From: Bacteroidales bacterium
GTDB taxonomy: Bacteria; Bacteroidota; Bacteroidia; Bacteroidales; UBA4417
Length of the DNA stretch: 64,000 nt
Reading direction: 5' to 3'
NCBI GenBank assembly: GCA_016707785.1
Contig: JADJGZ010000010.1
Span: 62,001-126,000, forward strand
The notes under the pieces were generated by a model. It was given only the letters and a program-made list of their open reading frames with translations, searched no databases and was not told the origin of the DNA. Numbering within the stretch: position 1 is the first letter of the stretch; each line of letters opens with the position of its first letter. This document shows positions 24,528-32,324 of the stretch, in pieces. A program made the position numbers and the translations under genes.

Positions 24528-25403
24528 CTAATACCTTAACTCCCTTCTGGAAAATAACTGTAATAATGGCTTTACATAATCTTCCTCTGTATTAATGATT
24601 GCAGAGTCAACGCCGCATCTCATCATTATTCCTTCTACCTGCCTGCTATGGTTTATCCACCATTCTTTATAATTCCTGCGCACCCTCGCTTCTGATGTAT
24701 CAACCCACATCCGTTCACCCGATTCCTTGTCATAAACCTCCATGATGCCCACTGAAGGCAATTCAGTTTCTCGGTGATCGTAAACCCTTAACGCAACAAT
24801 ATCATGCTTGCCGGAAGCAATACGCAACGCCTTTTCAAAAGGAGAATCCATAAAATCGGAAATGATAAAGGCAGTACAACGTTTCTTAATGGCATTGGTA
24901 AGGAAGCGAAAGGCTTCCGAAAGATCTGTCTTATGGCTTTCCGGTTTAAAATAAAGTAACTCCCTGATGATTCTTAAGATATGATAGGTTCCCTTTTTGG
25001 GAGGGATGAATTTTTCTATACGGTCGCTGAAAAAGATCACACCTACCTTATCGTTATTCTGGATCGCGGAAAAGGCTATCACTGCGGCAATTTCAGTCAT
25101 TGTTTCTGCCTTGAATTGCTTACGTGTTCCAAACTCATGTGATCCGCTAACGTCAATCAACAACATGACCGTGAGTTCTCTTTCTTCTTCAAATACCTTG
25201 ACATATGGATGATTGAACCTGGCAGTAACATTCCAGTCAATACTCCTGATCTCATCTCCAAACTGGTATTCCCTGACTTCACTGAAAGCCATTCCCCTGC
25301 CTTTAAAAGCAGAGTGATAATGACCGGAGAAAATCTGCTGCGAAAGCCCCCGTGACTTTATCTCTATTTTCCTGACTTTCTTTAAAATTTCAGTGGTTTC
25401 CAC
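24528..25403 (-). CDS. DUF58 domain protein of the Bat operon
   Basis: The 291-residue cytosolic protein has the DUF58 signature GRGMAFSEVREYQFGDEIRSIDWNVTAR near 36-63. A VWA-like region follows with VMLLIDVSGSHEFG (DVSGS MIDAS), VIFFSDRIEKFIPPKKG and FIISDFMDSPFE. DUF58 proteins partner MoxR-type AAA+ ATPases. The order moxR-DUF58-batA is diagnostic of this operon. It begins 58 bases after moxR. Confidence 0.92.
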   Translation of the reverse strand: METTEILKKVRKIEIKSRGLSQQIFSGHYHSAFKGRGMAFSEVREYQFGDEIRSIDWNVTARFNHPYVKVFEEERELTVMLLIDVSGSHEFGTRKQFKAETMTEIAAVIAFSAIQNNDKVGVIFFSDRIEKFIPPKKGTYHILRIIRELLYFKPESHKTDLSEAFRFLTNAIKKRCTAFIISDFMDSPFEKALRIASGKHDIVALRVYDHRETELPSVGIMEVYDKESGERMWVDTSEARVRRNYKEWWINHSRQVEGIMMRCGVDSAIINTEEDYVKPLLQLFSRRELRY

Positions 25404-25461
25404 TTGAATCGTTTTTTATATCAATGGAGTAAATGTTAAGGCTAATTGTTTATGTTGCTGC

Positions 25462-26454
25462 TTATGGAACGATTACTGAGTTCAGAATTTCATTGATTAT
25501 ATCCTCAGTAGTAATGTTTTCAGCTTCTGCTTCATAGGTTAGCCCAATACGGTGACGAAGTACATCATGTGCTACTGCCCTCACATCTTCGGGGATTACA
25601 TAACCCCTGCGTTTAATGAATGCAAAGGATTTAGAGGCCATCGCAAGATAAATAGATGCCCTGGGAGAGGCACCATACCTGATCAGGTCATTGAATTTCT
25701 TTAAGCCATAATCATTTGGATAGCGTGAAGCAAAAACGATATCTGTAATATAATTCTCTATCTTTTCATCAAGATACACTTGCTTTACAACACTCCTGGC
25801 TTTAAGTATGTCTTCTGGTTTAAGGATTGTCCTGGTCGACTGAGTTTCTTCCGCTATATTCTGACGTAATATTAATTTTTCTTCCTGTTTCTGCGGATAA
25901 CCAATGATCACTTTCAACATGAACCGGTCTACCTGTGCTTCAGGCAGGGGATAGGTGCCTTCCTGTTCGATAGGATTCTGTGTAGCCATTACCAGGAAGG
26001 GATCCGGAAGCATATAAGTCTTATCGCCAATGGTGACCTGCCGTTCCTGCATGGCTTCCAGGAGTGCACTCTGTACCTTTGCCGGGGACCGATTGATTTC
26101 ATCAGCCAATACAAAATTGGCAAAAATGGGACCCTTTCTTACCGCGAAATCTTCATTTTTTGGACTATATATCATCGTACCAACAACATCGGCAGGCAGT
26201 AAGTCGGGAGTGAACTGTATTCTACTGAATTTTGAATCAATAGTTGCTGCCAAAGATTTAATAGCCAGTGTTTTAGCCAAGCCAGGCACCCCTTCGAGCA
26301 ATATGTGGCCATTTGACAATAAACCAATGATTAATCTTTCTATCATGTGTTTTTGCCCTACAATCACACGGTGCATCTCCATCGTCAGCATGTCAACAAA
26401 TGCACTTTCCTGTTGAATTTTATCATTCAGTTCTTTGATGTTGGTCTCTAACAT
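25462..26454 (-). CDS. moxR: MoxR-family AAA+ ATPase
   Basis: The 330-residue ATPase heads the Bat operon. It shows the MoxR N-terminus IVGQKHMIERLIIGLLSNGHILLEGVPGLAKT with Walker A GVPGLAKT near 55-62 and Walker B LADEINRSPAKVQSALLEAMQE near 113-134. Sensor 1 lies in MATQNPIEQEGTYPLPEAQVDRFM, and the C-terminal lid in GASPRASIYLAMASKSFAFIKRRGYV. MoxR proteins act as chaperone-like ATPases that activate or assemble VWA partner proteins, here probably the DUF58 protein and BatA/BatB. A consensus -7 element lies 23 bases upstream. Confidence 0.95.
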   Translation of the reverse strand: MLETNIKELNDKIQQESAFVDMLTMEMHRVIVGQKHMIERLIIGLLSNGHILLEGVPGLAKTLAIKSLAATIDSKFSRIQFTPDLLPADVVGTMIYSPKNEDFAVRKGPIFANFVLADEINRSPAKVQSALLEAMQERQVTIGDKTYMLPDPFLVMATQNPIEQEGTYPLPEAQVDRFMLKVIIGYPQKQEEKLILRQNIAEETQSTRTILKPEDILKARSVVKQVYLDEKIENYITDIVFASRYPNDYGLKKFNDLIRYGASPRASIYLAMASKSFAFIKRRGYVIPEDVRAVAHDVLRHRIGLTYEAEAENITTEDIINEILNSVIVP

Positions 26455-26476
26455 ATTACAAGGATTTTTGTGACCG

Positions 26477-26484
26477 CAAAAATA
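26477..26484 (-). promoter_or_regulatory. Candidate -7 element of the moxR-bat operon
   Basis: TATTTTTG on the minus strand (26484-26477) is a perfect TAnnTTTG match. It predicts a transcription start near 26473 and a leader of about 20 bases. No -33 TTTG at proper spacing is seen. The remainder of the 344-base gap 26455-26798 holds only the downstream cytochrome terminator. Confidence 0.5.
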
Positions 26485-26726
26485 GAAACAGGCATAACAT
26501 TGGAGGTTGAATTGCCTGTTAAATTTTGTTAAACGTCTAGTTAAAACCTGTTAATTCTCTAGGGATTGCAAGCATTTACCTGTCTTAACCTATGCTATGA
26601 CTCAGATGTTGCTGAACTACCCTTAAGAAGTTAGGAATCAGGTTTAATAGATGCACTTTTAGTGTATATTCTAACTTAGTTGGTACTTATCTCTTTCAGA
26701 GCCAGATTCTGTTATACTTAAAAGGA

Positions 26727-26753
26727 AAAGCCGGCTAAGGGTAGCCGGCTTTT
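26727..26753 (-). terminator. Intrinsic terminator of the multihaem lipoprotein gene
   Basis: A 10-base-pair stem AAAGCCGGCT/AGCCGGCTTT (26727-26736 with 26744-26753 allowing one-base slack) has a loop of about six bases and is followed on the minus strand by TTCCTTTTAAG. It lies about 45 bases after the cytochrome gene stop and separates it from moxR. Confidence 0.82.
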
Positions 26754-26798
26754 CTTAACTTCGACGATAAAAAGTTAGTAATCCTTAATTGAGGAAAA

Positions 26799-28151
26799 CT
26801 AGTTCAATACAGCTATTGAATTGGTAAGCAGAGCTTTGGTATAAGCATAATTGTGAACACCAAGGCTATATTCCCTTAAACACAACTGGAAGTTGATGAT
26901 TGAACCCATCTGAGCATTTGTAAGAGAAATCTTAGGCAGTGTCAGGTTGAAAGCTTTCTGATCGGCACTCCATGAATTTGATGGACTTGGATTCTGGAAA
27001 GTTCCGGTAGGGTTGTTTGCAGCAAAATCAGGATTGTTAATTGGGTCGAAAATATTCAGGTAACCATCATATTTATTGGTTGTAAGTGTTGACCAAAGGT
27101 TAGCTTCAGCATCCGGATTACGGTTAAGAATATCGATACCACCAATATTTAATTTTGAAGCAAGGTTATCAAGTAAACCTTTAATTTCAGTGCGGGTACC
27201 TGTCCAGGTAGCTGATGCTGAACCCATACCTGTATGGCAACCGTCAACATTACAACCATTGAAGTTACCTTTTGCAAAGAAAGTATGTCCACCGGCTTTG
27301 CCTGTCATTGGAGCCATATGGCAATCCTGGCAGGAAGCACCTGTAGCATGCACTGAACTTGTATAAGCAAGTCCTGCGAATTCAACACCACCCATACCGG
27401 CAAATATAGCACCTACGGTACCATAATGGGTATGTGTCCTGTAACCTGGTTTCAAAAGGTTTGCAGTTCCGTTTGGATCATAGAATACGGTAGTTGGATT
27501 TGAAGCCATGGCTACATAATCCAGAACATTGCCATTACCAGCAGATGCTGTGAAAGGACGAGGCTGGTGACATTTGATACAAAGATGACTTTCGCCATTG
27601 TTTTGAGTAAGGTTGATGGTTTTGGCACCTCCCCACATGGACATAGCAACAGGAGCTGTTGTTGTGAGAGGAAGAAGGTCGGAAATAGTGTAACCTGTGT
27701 GCAGTGAACTGTGGCAAGTAGAACAGGTAATTTCACCAAAAGCAGCATCGGGAGCTACGAAATAATCATTTACATACTTGTTTGTGGTAGTATTTAATGT
27801 AAATGTTGAAGGCGTATTGTTTTCGCAAACATACTTAAAGGCTTCTGATAAATGGCAAGGACCGCAGGTTGTGCTGCCAGCTTCTTCAAAAGCTGCTTCA
27901 CCGTACTCATGTTTAGATAATTGATACTGGGTTGCAGCAAATTCAACGACATCCTGTGCGTGGCACTGGGTGCAGTTTGCATTGGCATCAACACCATTGA
28001 TACCGTCTGCTCCGTTGGTACCGTTGGTACCATTTGTACCATTGGTACCATTGGTTCCGGCTGGTCCGGCTGGCCCAATTGGTCCTTCCTTGGTGCAGGA
28101 TGTGATCAGCAGCCCGGCACCGATTGCAAGAATAAATAAGAGTTTTTTCAT
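26799..28151 (-). CDS. Multihaem c-type cytochrome lipoprotein with collagen-like stalk
   Basis: The 450-residue exported lipoprotein has lipobox LITSC (Cys19). A Gly-X-Y stalk follows at about 23-53 (GPIGPAGPAG, then five GTN triplets, then GADGING). The haem domain has five CXXCH sites at 60-64, 96-100, 143-147, 191-195 and 274-278, plus a CX4CH site at 300-306. Extra His residues (HTHYG, GGHTFF) could be distal ligands. The last 140 residues lack Cys except one and are rich in Asn. No catalytic site is recognisable. The stalk suggests display away from the membrane, possibly on the cell surface as an electron outlet. It follows the Fe-S/NrfD block on the same strand after a 267-base gap with an FNR-type palindrome, so it may be its own transcript. 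Confidence 0.85.
   Translation of the reverse strand: MKKLLFILAIGAGLLITSCTKEGPIGPAGPAGTNGTNGTNGTNGTNGADGINGVDANANCTQCHAQDVVEFAATQYQLSKHEYGEAAFEEAGSTTCGPCHLSEAFKYVCENNTPSTFTLNTTTNKYVNDYFVAPDAAFGEITCSTCHSSLHTGYTISDLLPLTTTAPVAMSMWGGAKTINLTQNNGESHLCIKCHQPRPFTASAGNGNVLDYVAMASNPTTVFYDPNGTANLLKPGYRTHTHYGTVGAIFAGMGGVEFAGLAYTSSVHATGASCQDCHMAPMTGKAGGHTFFAKGNFNGCNVDGCHTGMGSASATWTGTRTEIKGLLDNLASKLNIGGIDILNRNPDAEANLWSTLTTNKYDGYLNIFDPINNPDFAANNPTGTFQNPSPSNSWSADQKAFNLTLPKISLTNAQMGSIINFQLCLREYSLGVHNYAYTKALLTNSIAVLN
27993..28085 (-). repeat. Collagen-like Gly-X-Y coding repeat
   Basis: Nine-base units (GGTACCAAT-type, coding strand) encode the Gly-Thr-Asn triplets between GPIGPAGPAG and GADGING at residues 23-53. 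Such tracts are prone to length change by slippage in multiples of nine. Confidence 0.85.
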
Positions 28152-28333
28152 ACTTGTTGTTTTAGTTGTTTGTTAGGGTTTGTAAATGAAGTACTTATGT
28201 TATTTTAAGATTTACTATTTCAAACTATTTTTGCACCTTTAATTGCATACAAATATGTACTTATATCTGTTCATTATTGTTTATTGAGCATTGATATATT
28301 CTCTAGTCTGGAAAGTAATAATCCGTGTTTTGG

Positions 28334-28347
28334 TTGATATAAATCAA
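28334..28347. promoter_or_regulatory. Perfect FNR/CRP-type palindrome TTGAT-N4-ATCAA
   Basis: The sequence TTGATATAAATCAA equals the E. coli FNR consensus half-sites with four-base spacing. It sits 183 bases upstream of the multihaem lipoprotein start (28151) and 72 bases after the stop of the gene ending at 28419. A weak -7-like CATATTTG lies on the minus strand at about 28256-28249. The window encodes a Crp/Fnr protein at 35.6 kb that could bind it. Nothing else was recognised in 28152-28418. Confidence 0.6.
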
Positions 28348-28418
28348 TAACAAAATGACATATGAATATTATTGAATGCATCTACATATGAGTTATGTAT
28401 TGATGCGAATTCAGTTTG

Positions 28419-29330
28419 TTAAACTTTTGCTATTTCTTCCTCTTCGTCTTCAACTTTCTTTTTTGAAGACTTTTTAATCATTACCAATTGCACGACTGCA
28501 TATACATAATGTCCCCAGACTCCCACTAACATGATGATAAGTGTGATGATCATCCAAAGTGGAGCGATAGGTGTCCAGAGTTCCCTCGAAGGTCGGTCAG
28601 GGCTTATTAGATGTTTTTGTAACCCCCATCCAATATTGGATTGAACTTTTACATATCCATAAACTTCGTGTTCATCTATGGAGGCAATAACAATTAGGTT
28701 ACCCAGTGTATCACCAATAATATCCAAAGGGAATTCAGCAGTTCCAACCCCTGTTGAATCCAGCGAAATATCGGCAACTTTCAGGACACTGAGCATCTTT
28801 TGTACTCCAACAGCCAGGTCAATCGGACCAAGTGGTGTAACAGTACCGTCAGCATTGTATTGAGAGCCTTCAACTTTCACATATTTAATGGAATCTTCTT
28901 CATAAAATGATAACACCAGTTTGCTAGGTTTCAAGGCAAATTCACCGTCAGACCCTTCATAGTTTTTTATTCCGGCAAATACAGCCTTAAAATTGATCAT
29001 TTGTTCTTCATTCCTCGGAAATTGGTTCAAGGCTGGAACTTTCATGATTGCAGTGCCCCTAAGGTCAGTCTTTACAGTTCCCAATTCAATATCACTTTCT
29101 GTTCCTGCTACAGAAAATAAAACAGGAGCATTGGCCAGGTTTGTTGCACCGGTTTCATGTTTGACACTGATCTGCACTTTCAACAGGATACTATCATTTG
29201 ATGTGCTGGTGCAAATAAAACTCATGGCTGTTGCAAACGGCCCTGTCTCCTTTTCTGCATTCTGAGCGGTCGCTTGTATTAAAGCAACTTTCATAAGCAG
29301 GAAAATGATCACTATAGAGTATTTTTTCAT
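28419..29330 (-). CDS. Signal-anchored Ig-like protein of the electron-transfer operon
   Basis: I do not recognise a family. The 303-residue protein has a signal peptide (ending ATAQ near 23). A periplasmic beta-rich region follows with two Ig/Big-like stretches (VQISVKHETGATNLANAPVLFSVAG and IDLAVGVQKMLSVLKVADISLDSTGVGTAEFPL). One C-terminal membrane helix is at about 254-280 (LWMIITLIIMLVGVWGHYVYAVVQL), and the cytoplasmic tail is Lys/Glu-rich. There is no haem or Fe-S motif. It starts 22 bases after the NrfD-like gene, so it is probably an accessory or assembly subunit of that membrane complex. A tail-anchored periplasmic domain could hold the Fe-S or cytochrome subunits in place. Confidence 0.7.
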   Translation of the reverse strand: MKKYSIVIIFLLMKVALIQATAQNAEKETGPFATAMSFICTSTSNDSILLKVQISVKHETGATNLANAPVLFSVAGTESDIELGTVKTDLRGTAIMKVPALNQFPRNEEQMINFKAVFAGIKNYEGSDGEFALKPSKLVLSFYEEDSIKYVKVEGSQYNADGTVTPLGPIDLAVGVQKMLSVLKVADISLDSTGVGTAEFPLDIIGDTLGNLIVIASIDEHEVYGYVKVQSNIGWGLQKHLISPDRPSRELWTPIAPLWMIITLIIMLVGVWGHYVYAVVQLVMIKKSSKKKVEDEEEEIAKV

Positions 29331-29352
29331 GATGTGTTGTATTGAAAAACGG

Positions 29353-30669
29353 TTACCTCAAATTGATGTCACCTGCTTCTACAGGCTCTTCTTTAAGTTC
29401 AGAGACTTGAACGATTGGAATAAACTTGGAAGCAATGGTGAAGAATAGACAGAAGGATGCAACGCCCCCTGCAGTCAATACCCATTCCACCCATGTTGCT
29501 GAATAGTGCCTCCATGCTTCCCTGGCATCCTGTATTGGAAGATAAGGAGATTCAAGGGTTGGTACTACAATCAGGTAACGGTTCATCCATAATGCAAGAA
29601 TTACGATGACTGCAGTTATGGTAATATTGTTGATGGTCCTGAGTTTTTTAAACCCTACAACGATAAGAGGTAACAATACACCTAAATAATTTGAGAAAAT
29701 GAAGAAGAAATAATAATCCCTGAAAAGGATCTTGATCAGTAATTCGTCATTTTTTTCCGAACCATACCATTTTGTAAGATATTCACTGAAGGTAAAATAC
29801 CCGAAGAAAGCAGCGAGTACCAGCATGATGACACCAACATTGATAAAATGTTTCAGTGTGATATGATTTTCAAGGTGATAAACTTTTCGAAAAATATACA
29901 TGGCAACAATGAGTACTCCGGATCCCGAATAAACGGCAGCGATCACAAAGTAAGGGCCAAATATGGTGCTATGCCAGCCTGGTTGGAGCGTTACACTAAA
30001 GATCCATGCTAATACAGAATAAACGATGATAGCAATAGCAATAACCATAGCGGCCATAATGTCTGTTGCACGCTTAAGGCGGATCTGCTGTTCAGGGGTA
30101 CCTTCATAACCAAGAGCCAACACTTTATATAGTTTTTTACGCCATTCAGGCAATTTAAGATCCTTATAATCACGTAGTTTGCTTAGATCCCGCAGTAAGG
30201 CCAGGTAAAGGAAAATAAAGCAACCGATGATATCAGTGGAAATGGCAATCACATCCCATGTAATAGGTGATTGGATACGTCCGAACAAGATCAGGTTTGG
30301 AAGCCTGTCAAGACGGCCAATACAAAGCATGATATAAAGCGGACCGATAAGCAGGGAGATCACTGTGATAAATTCAGCCATCCTGATAATGGGCTTTCTC
30401 CATTCTGCATGGAAAAGATGCAGTGCTCCGGAAATGAGTGCCCCGGCATAGCTGATTCCCATAAAGAAGATGAAATTGACAATATAAACACCCCATACCA
30501 CATTATCCCTCATGCCGGTAACAATGTGGCCCCTGGAAACCTGCCAGTAAAGTGCAAATATACCTGCCAGCACCATAAAAATCAGGAAACCGATCCAGAT
30601 TTTGCCTTTCAGCCCTGTTCTCTCCAATTGAGGAGCAAATTCCTTAAGCAGTTGATCGGATTGTGTCAT
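29353..30669 (-). CDS. nrfD: NrfD/PsrC-like membrane quinone-site subunit
   Basis: The 438-residue protein is strongly hydrophobic with about ten membrane helices. It fits the NrfD/PsrC/ActC family, the haem-free quinol-interacting subunit of many Fe-S membrane complexes. Family-like features are the first helix WIGFLIFMVLAGIFALYWQVSRG, RDNVVWGVYIVNFIFFMGISYAGALISG, and the EWRKPIIRMAEF segment. The longer length (compared with about 310 for short NrfD) is closer to the ActC/DsrP/HmcC type. The ATG overlaps the Fe-S gene stop (TAATG), implying coupled translation and a stable complex. The symbol is used only in the sense of family; no NrfA nitrite reductase is present. Confidence 0.87.
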   Translation of the reverse strand: MTQSDQLLKEFAPQLERTGLKGKIWIGFLIFMVLAGIFALYWQVSRGHIVTGMRDNVVWGVYIVNFIFFMGISYAGALISGALHLFHAEWRKPIIRMAEFITVISLLIGPLYIMLCIGRLDRLPNLILFGRIQSPITWDVIAISTDIIGCFIFLYLALLRDLSKLRDYKDLKLPEWRKKLYKVLALGYEGTPEQQIRLKRATDIMAAMVIAIAIIVYSVLAWIFSVTLQPGWHSTIFGPYFVIAAVYSGSGVLIVAMYIFRKVYHLENHITLKHFINVGVIMLVLAAFFGYFTFSEYLTKWYGSEKNDELLIKILFRDYYFFFIFSNYLGVLLPLIVVGFKKLRTINNITITAVIVILALWMNRYLIVVPTLESPYLPIQDAREAWRHYSATWVEWVLTAGGVASFCLFFTIASKFIPIVQVSELKEEPVEAGDINLR

Positions 30670-31634
30670 TATTTCTCCTCCTCATGTTTTAATTTTTGTA
30701 CAAACGGAGTTTCATCATACCGTGCTTTAATGTCATCTTCCAGTCCGTCATAACCTCTCTCAACGGGGAATTGCCTGTCGACAGGAGGAAGATAATATAC
30801 ATTGGGCCGGGTGCCCAGGTTTTCCAGGTACTGGTATCCTGACCTGTCGCGGATAAGTTCACTGAACTTATAGGTTTCTACTCCATTGGTTACCACATCT
30901 TCGTCGATGTCACCAAAATAGATAACACCCATTGGGCAAGCAGATGCACAGTAAGGGAGTTTGCCTTCCCTGGCGAGATCCGGGCAAAAATCACATTTGG
31001 AAACGGTGCCTTCAACTCCGGGAACACTTTTTTCAGGTGAATAGACCTGGTCAGATTCAAACGCCTCTTCATGATTCCATGCGAAAATCCTTGTTGAATA
31101 AGGGCAGCCTGTCATGCAGAATTTACATCCAATGCAGCGTTCATTATCAATCAGAACAATACCATCTGTTCGTTTATAAGTGGCCCCAACGGGACAAACA
31201 CTTACACACTGGGGGTTATCGCAATGATAACATGGTTTTGGGAACCAGTATGGTGCAGTTTTTTCTGAGTCCTGCATAAGGTACACCTTCATGAACTCCT
31301 GGCCTTTCGGCAGGTTGTGCCCTTTCTGGCATTCCTCAACACATTTCCTGGCATTCTTGCACTTGGCCAGATCGATCACCATGACGAATTTCCTCCCGGG
31401 AATCCCTTCATGCGATTCTTTGATTCCTACAGGAGCCATGGAAAGATAGTTTTTATCTACTTCCATAACTTCGCCATTGGTGGTTAATACCTTGATTTTT
31501 TCGCCTGATTCGTGTGCCTGGCTGTTACTGGTTGCTATAATCGCACCAGTTGCCACTGTTCCGGCACCCGCCAGAAGTCCCAGCTTTAGGAATCTTCGGC
31601 GTGAATTATTATCCTGGTTCTGATCTTCGTTCAT
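30669..31634 (-). CDS. Tat-exported four-cluster ferredoxin subunit
   Basis: The 321-residue protein has a Tat signal (SRRRFLK at 11-17 followed by a hydrophobic, Ala/Gly-rich h-region). The Fe-S domain has four Cys groups: C92/C98/C102, C135/C138/C143/C147, C167/C170/C173/C177 and C214/C217/C229/C233, as in NrfC, DmsB, TtrB and DsrO. Group one reads CKNARKC, so the second Cys expected at residue 95 is Ala, and only 15 of the usual 16 ligands are present. One cluster may be [3Fe-4S] or use another ligand. It would carry electrons between the NrfD quinone site and periplasmic cytochromes. It overlaps the NrfD gene by one base and follows the cytochrome b gene. Confidence 0.9.
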   Translation of the reverse strand: MNEDQNQDNNSRRRFLKLGLLAGAGTVATGAIIATSNSQAHESGEKIKVLTTNGEVMEVDKNYLSMAPVGIKESHEGIPGRKFVMVIDLAKCKNARKCVEECQKGHNLPKGQEFMKVYLMQDSEKTAPYWFPKPCYHCDNPQCVSVCPVGATYKRTDGIVLIDNERCIGCKFCMTGCPYSTRIFAWNHEEAFESDQVYSPEKSVPGVEGTVSKCDFCPDLAREGKLPYCASACPMGVIYFGDIDEDVVTNGVETYKFSELIRDRSGYQYLENLGTRPNVYYLPPVDRQFPVERGYDGLEDDIKARYDETPFVQKLKHEEEK

Positions 31635-31706
31635 GGTAGATTTACATTAAGTTACTGTTAATACTGCATGGATGACACTGATTCCCAGGTATTAATAAAC
31701 AGTGAA

Positions 31707-32324
31707 TCAATGAGGCTCATGGAACCCATTAATCATGCTTTTGAAGTTGCTTACGAAGGTTGCTCCGATTGTACAGAAATATACATGAACAAACATGAAG
31801 AAGGAAAGAAAGAATCCAATAATAACATGGATAAAATCATTTACCTTCAAACCTCCGCCTCCCATGATTTTGGTTAAAAGTAATTCCGGGTAAAGGTATG
31901 CCCAACCGGTGATGATTACGATTGGCACCATTATATACATAGCTCCAACATAGGTAAACTGTTGCAGAGGATTGAATTTCCGTTCTTTAATCACAGGGAA
32001 TGGAGGGTTCTCATGCTTGAAAATGCCCATCGTATAATACACGAATTGCTTTTTCAGTCGGTCAAACAATCCTTTAAAAGTCATTTTATAGTATCGCCCA
32101 TTAGGAGTAACAATGTTACCAATGAGAAACAGCAGGTAATTTGCCGTTAAAATCATTCCGGCAATATTGTGAAATGACACGGCAATATCAAACCTGATCA
32201 GGTTGAAATTAGGGCTGGAATACTGCATACTGACACCTGTAATTATTAAACATAATATCAGGATTGCATTGATTCCATGCCAAAGCCTAAGCCATAAAGG
32301 GTATAAATAGAGTTTCTCAGCCAT
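31707..32324 (-). CDS. Four-helix cytochrome b subunit
   Basis: The 205-residue integral membrane protein has four helices, with conserved His residues in LRLWHGIN (His16), SFHNIAG (His52), DFIHVIIGF and FMFVHVYFC. It resembles the cytochrome b561/PhsC/FdoI-type family with two b-haems, typical of quinol-oxidising or quinone-reducing modules. With NrfD it gives this block two possible quinone-reactive membrane subunits, which is unusual. The ATG overlaps the heptahaem gene stop by one base (TAATG). The Fe-S gene follows after 72 bases. Confidence 0.85.
   Translation of the reverse strand: MAEKLYLYPLWLRLWHGINAILILCLIITGVSMQYSSPNFNLIRFDIAVSFHNIAGMILTANYLLFLIGNIVTPNGRYYKMTFKGLFDRLKKQFVYYTMGIFKHENPPFPVIKERKFNPLQQFTYVGAMYIMVPIVIITGWAYLYPELLLTKIMGGGGLKVNDFIHVIIGFFLSFFMFVHVYFCTIGATFVSNFKSMINGFHEPH

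Noticed and set aside
27921..28176. Plus-strand frames opposite the collagen-like tract
   Set aside because: They are shadows of the Gly-X-Y repeat and lack start signals.
29353..31634. Calling the NrfD/Fe-S pair part of nitrite reduction (nrf)
   Set aside because: No NrfA pentahaem catalytic subunit with a CXXCK site was found, so only family membership is claimed.
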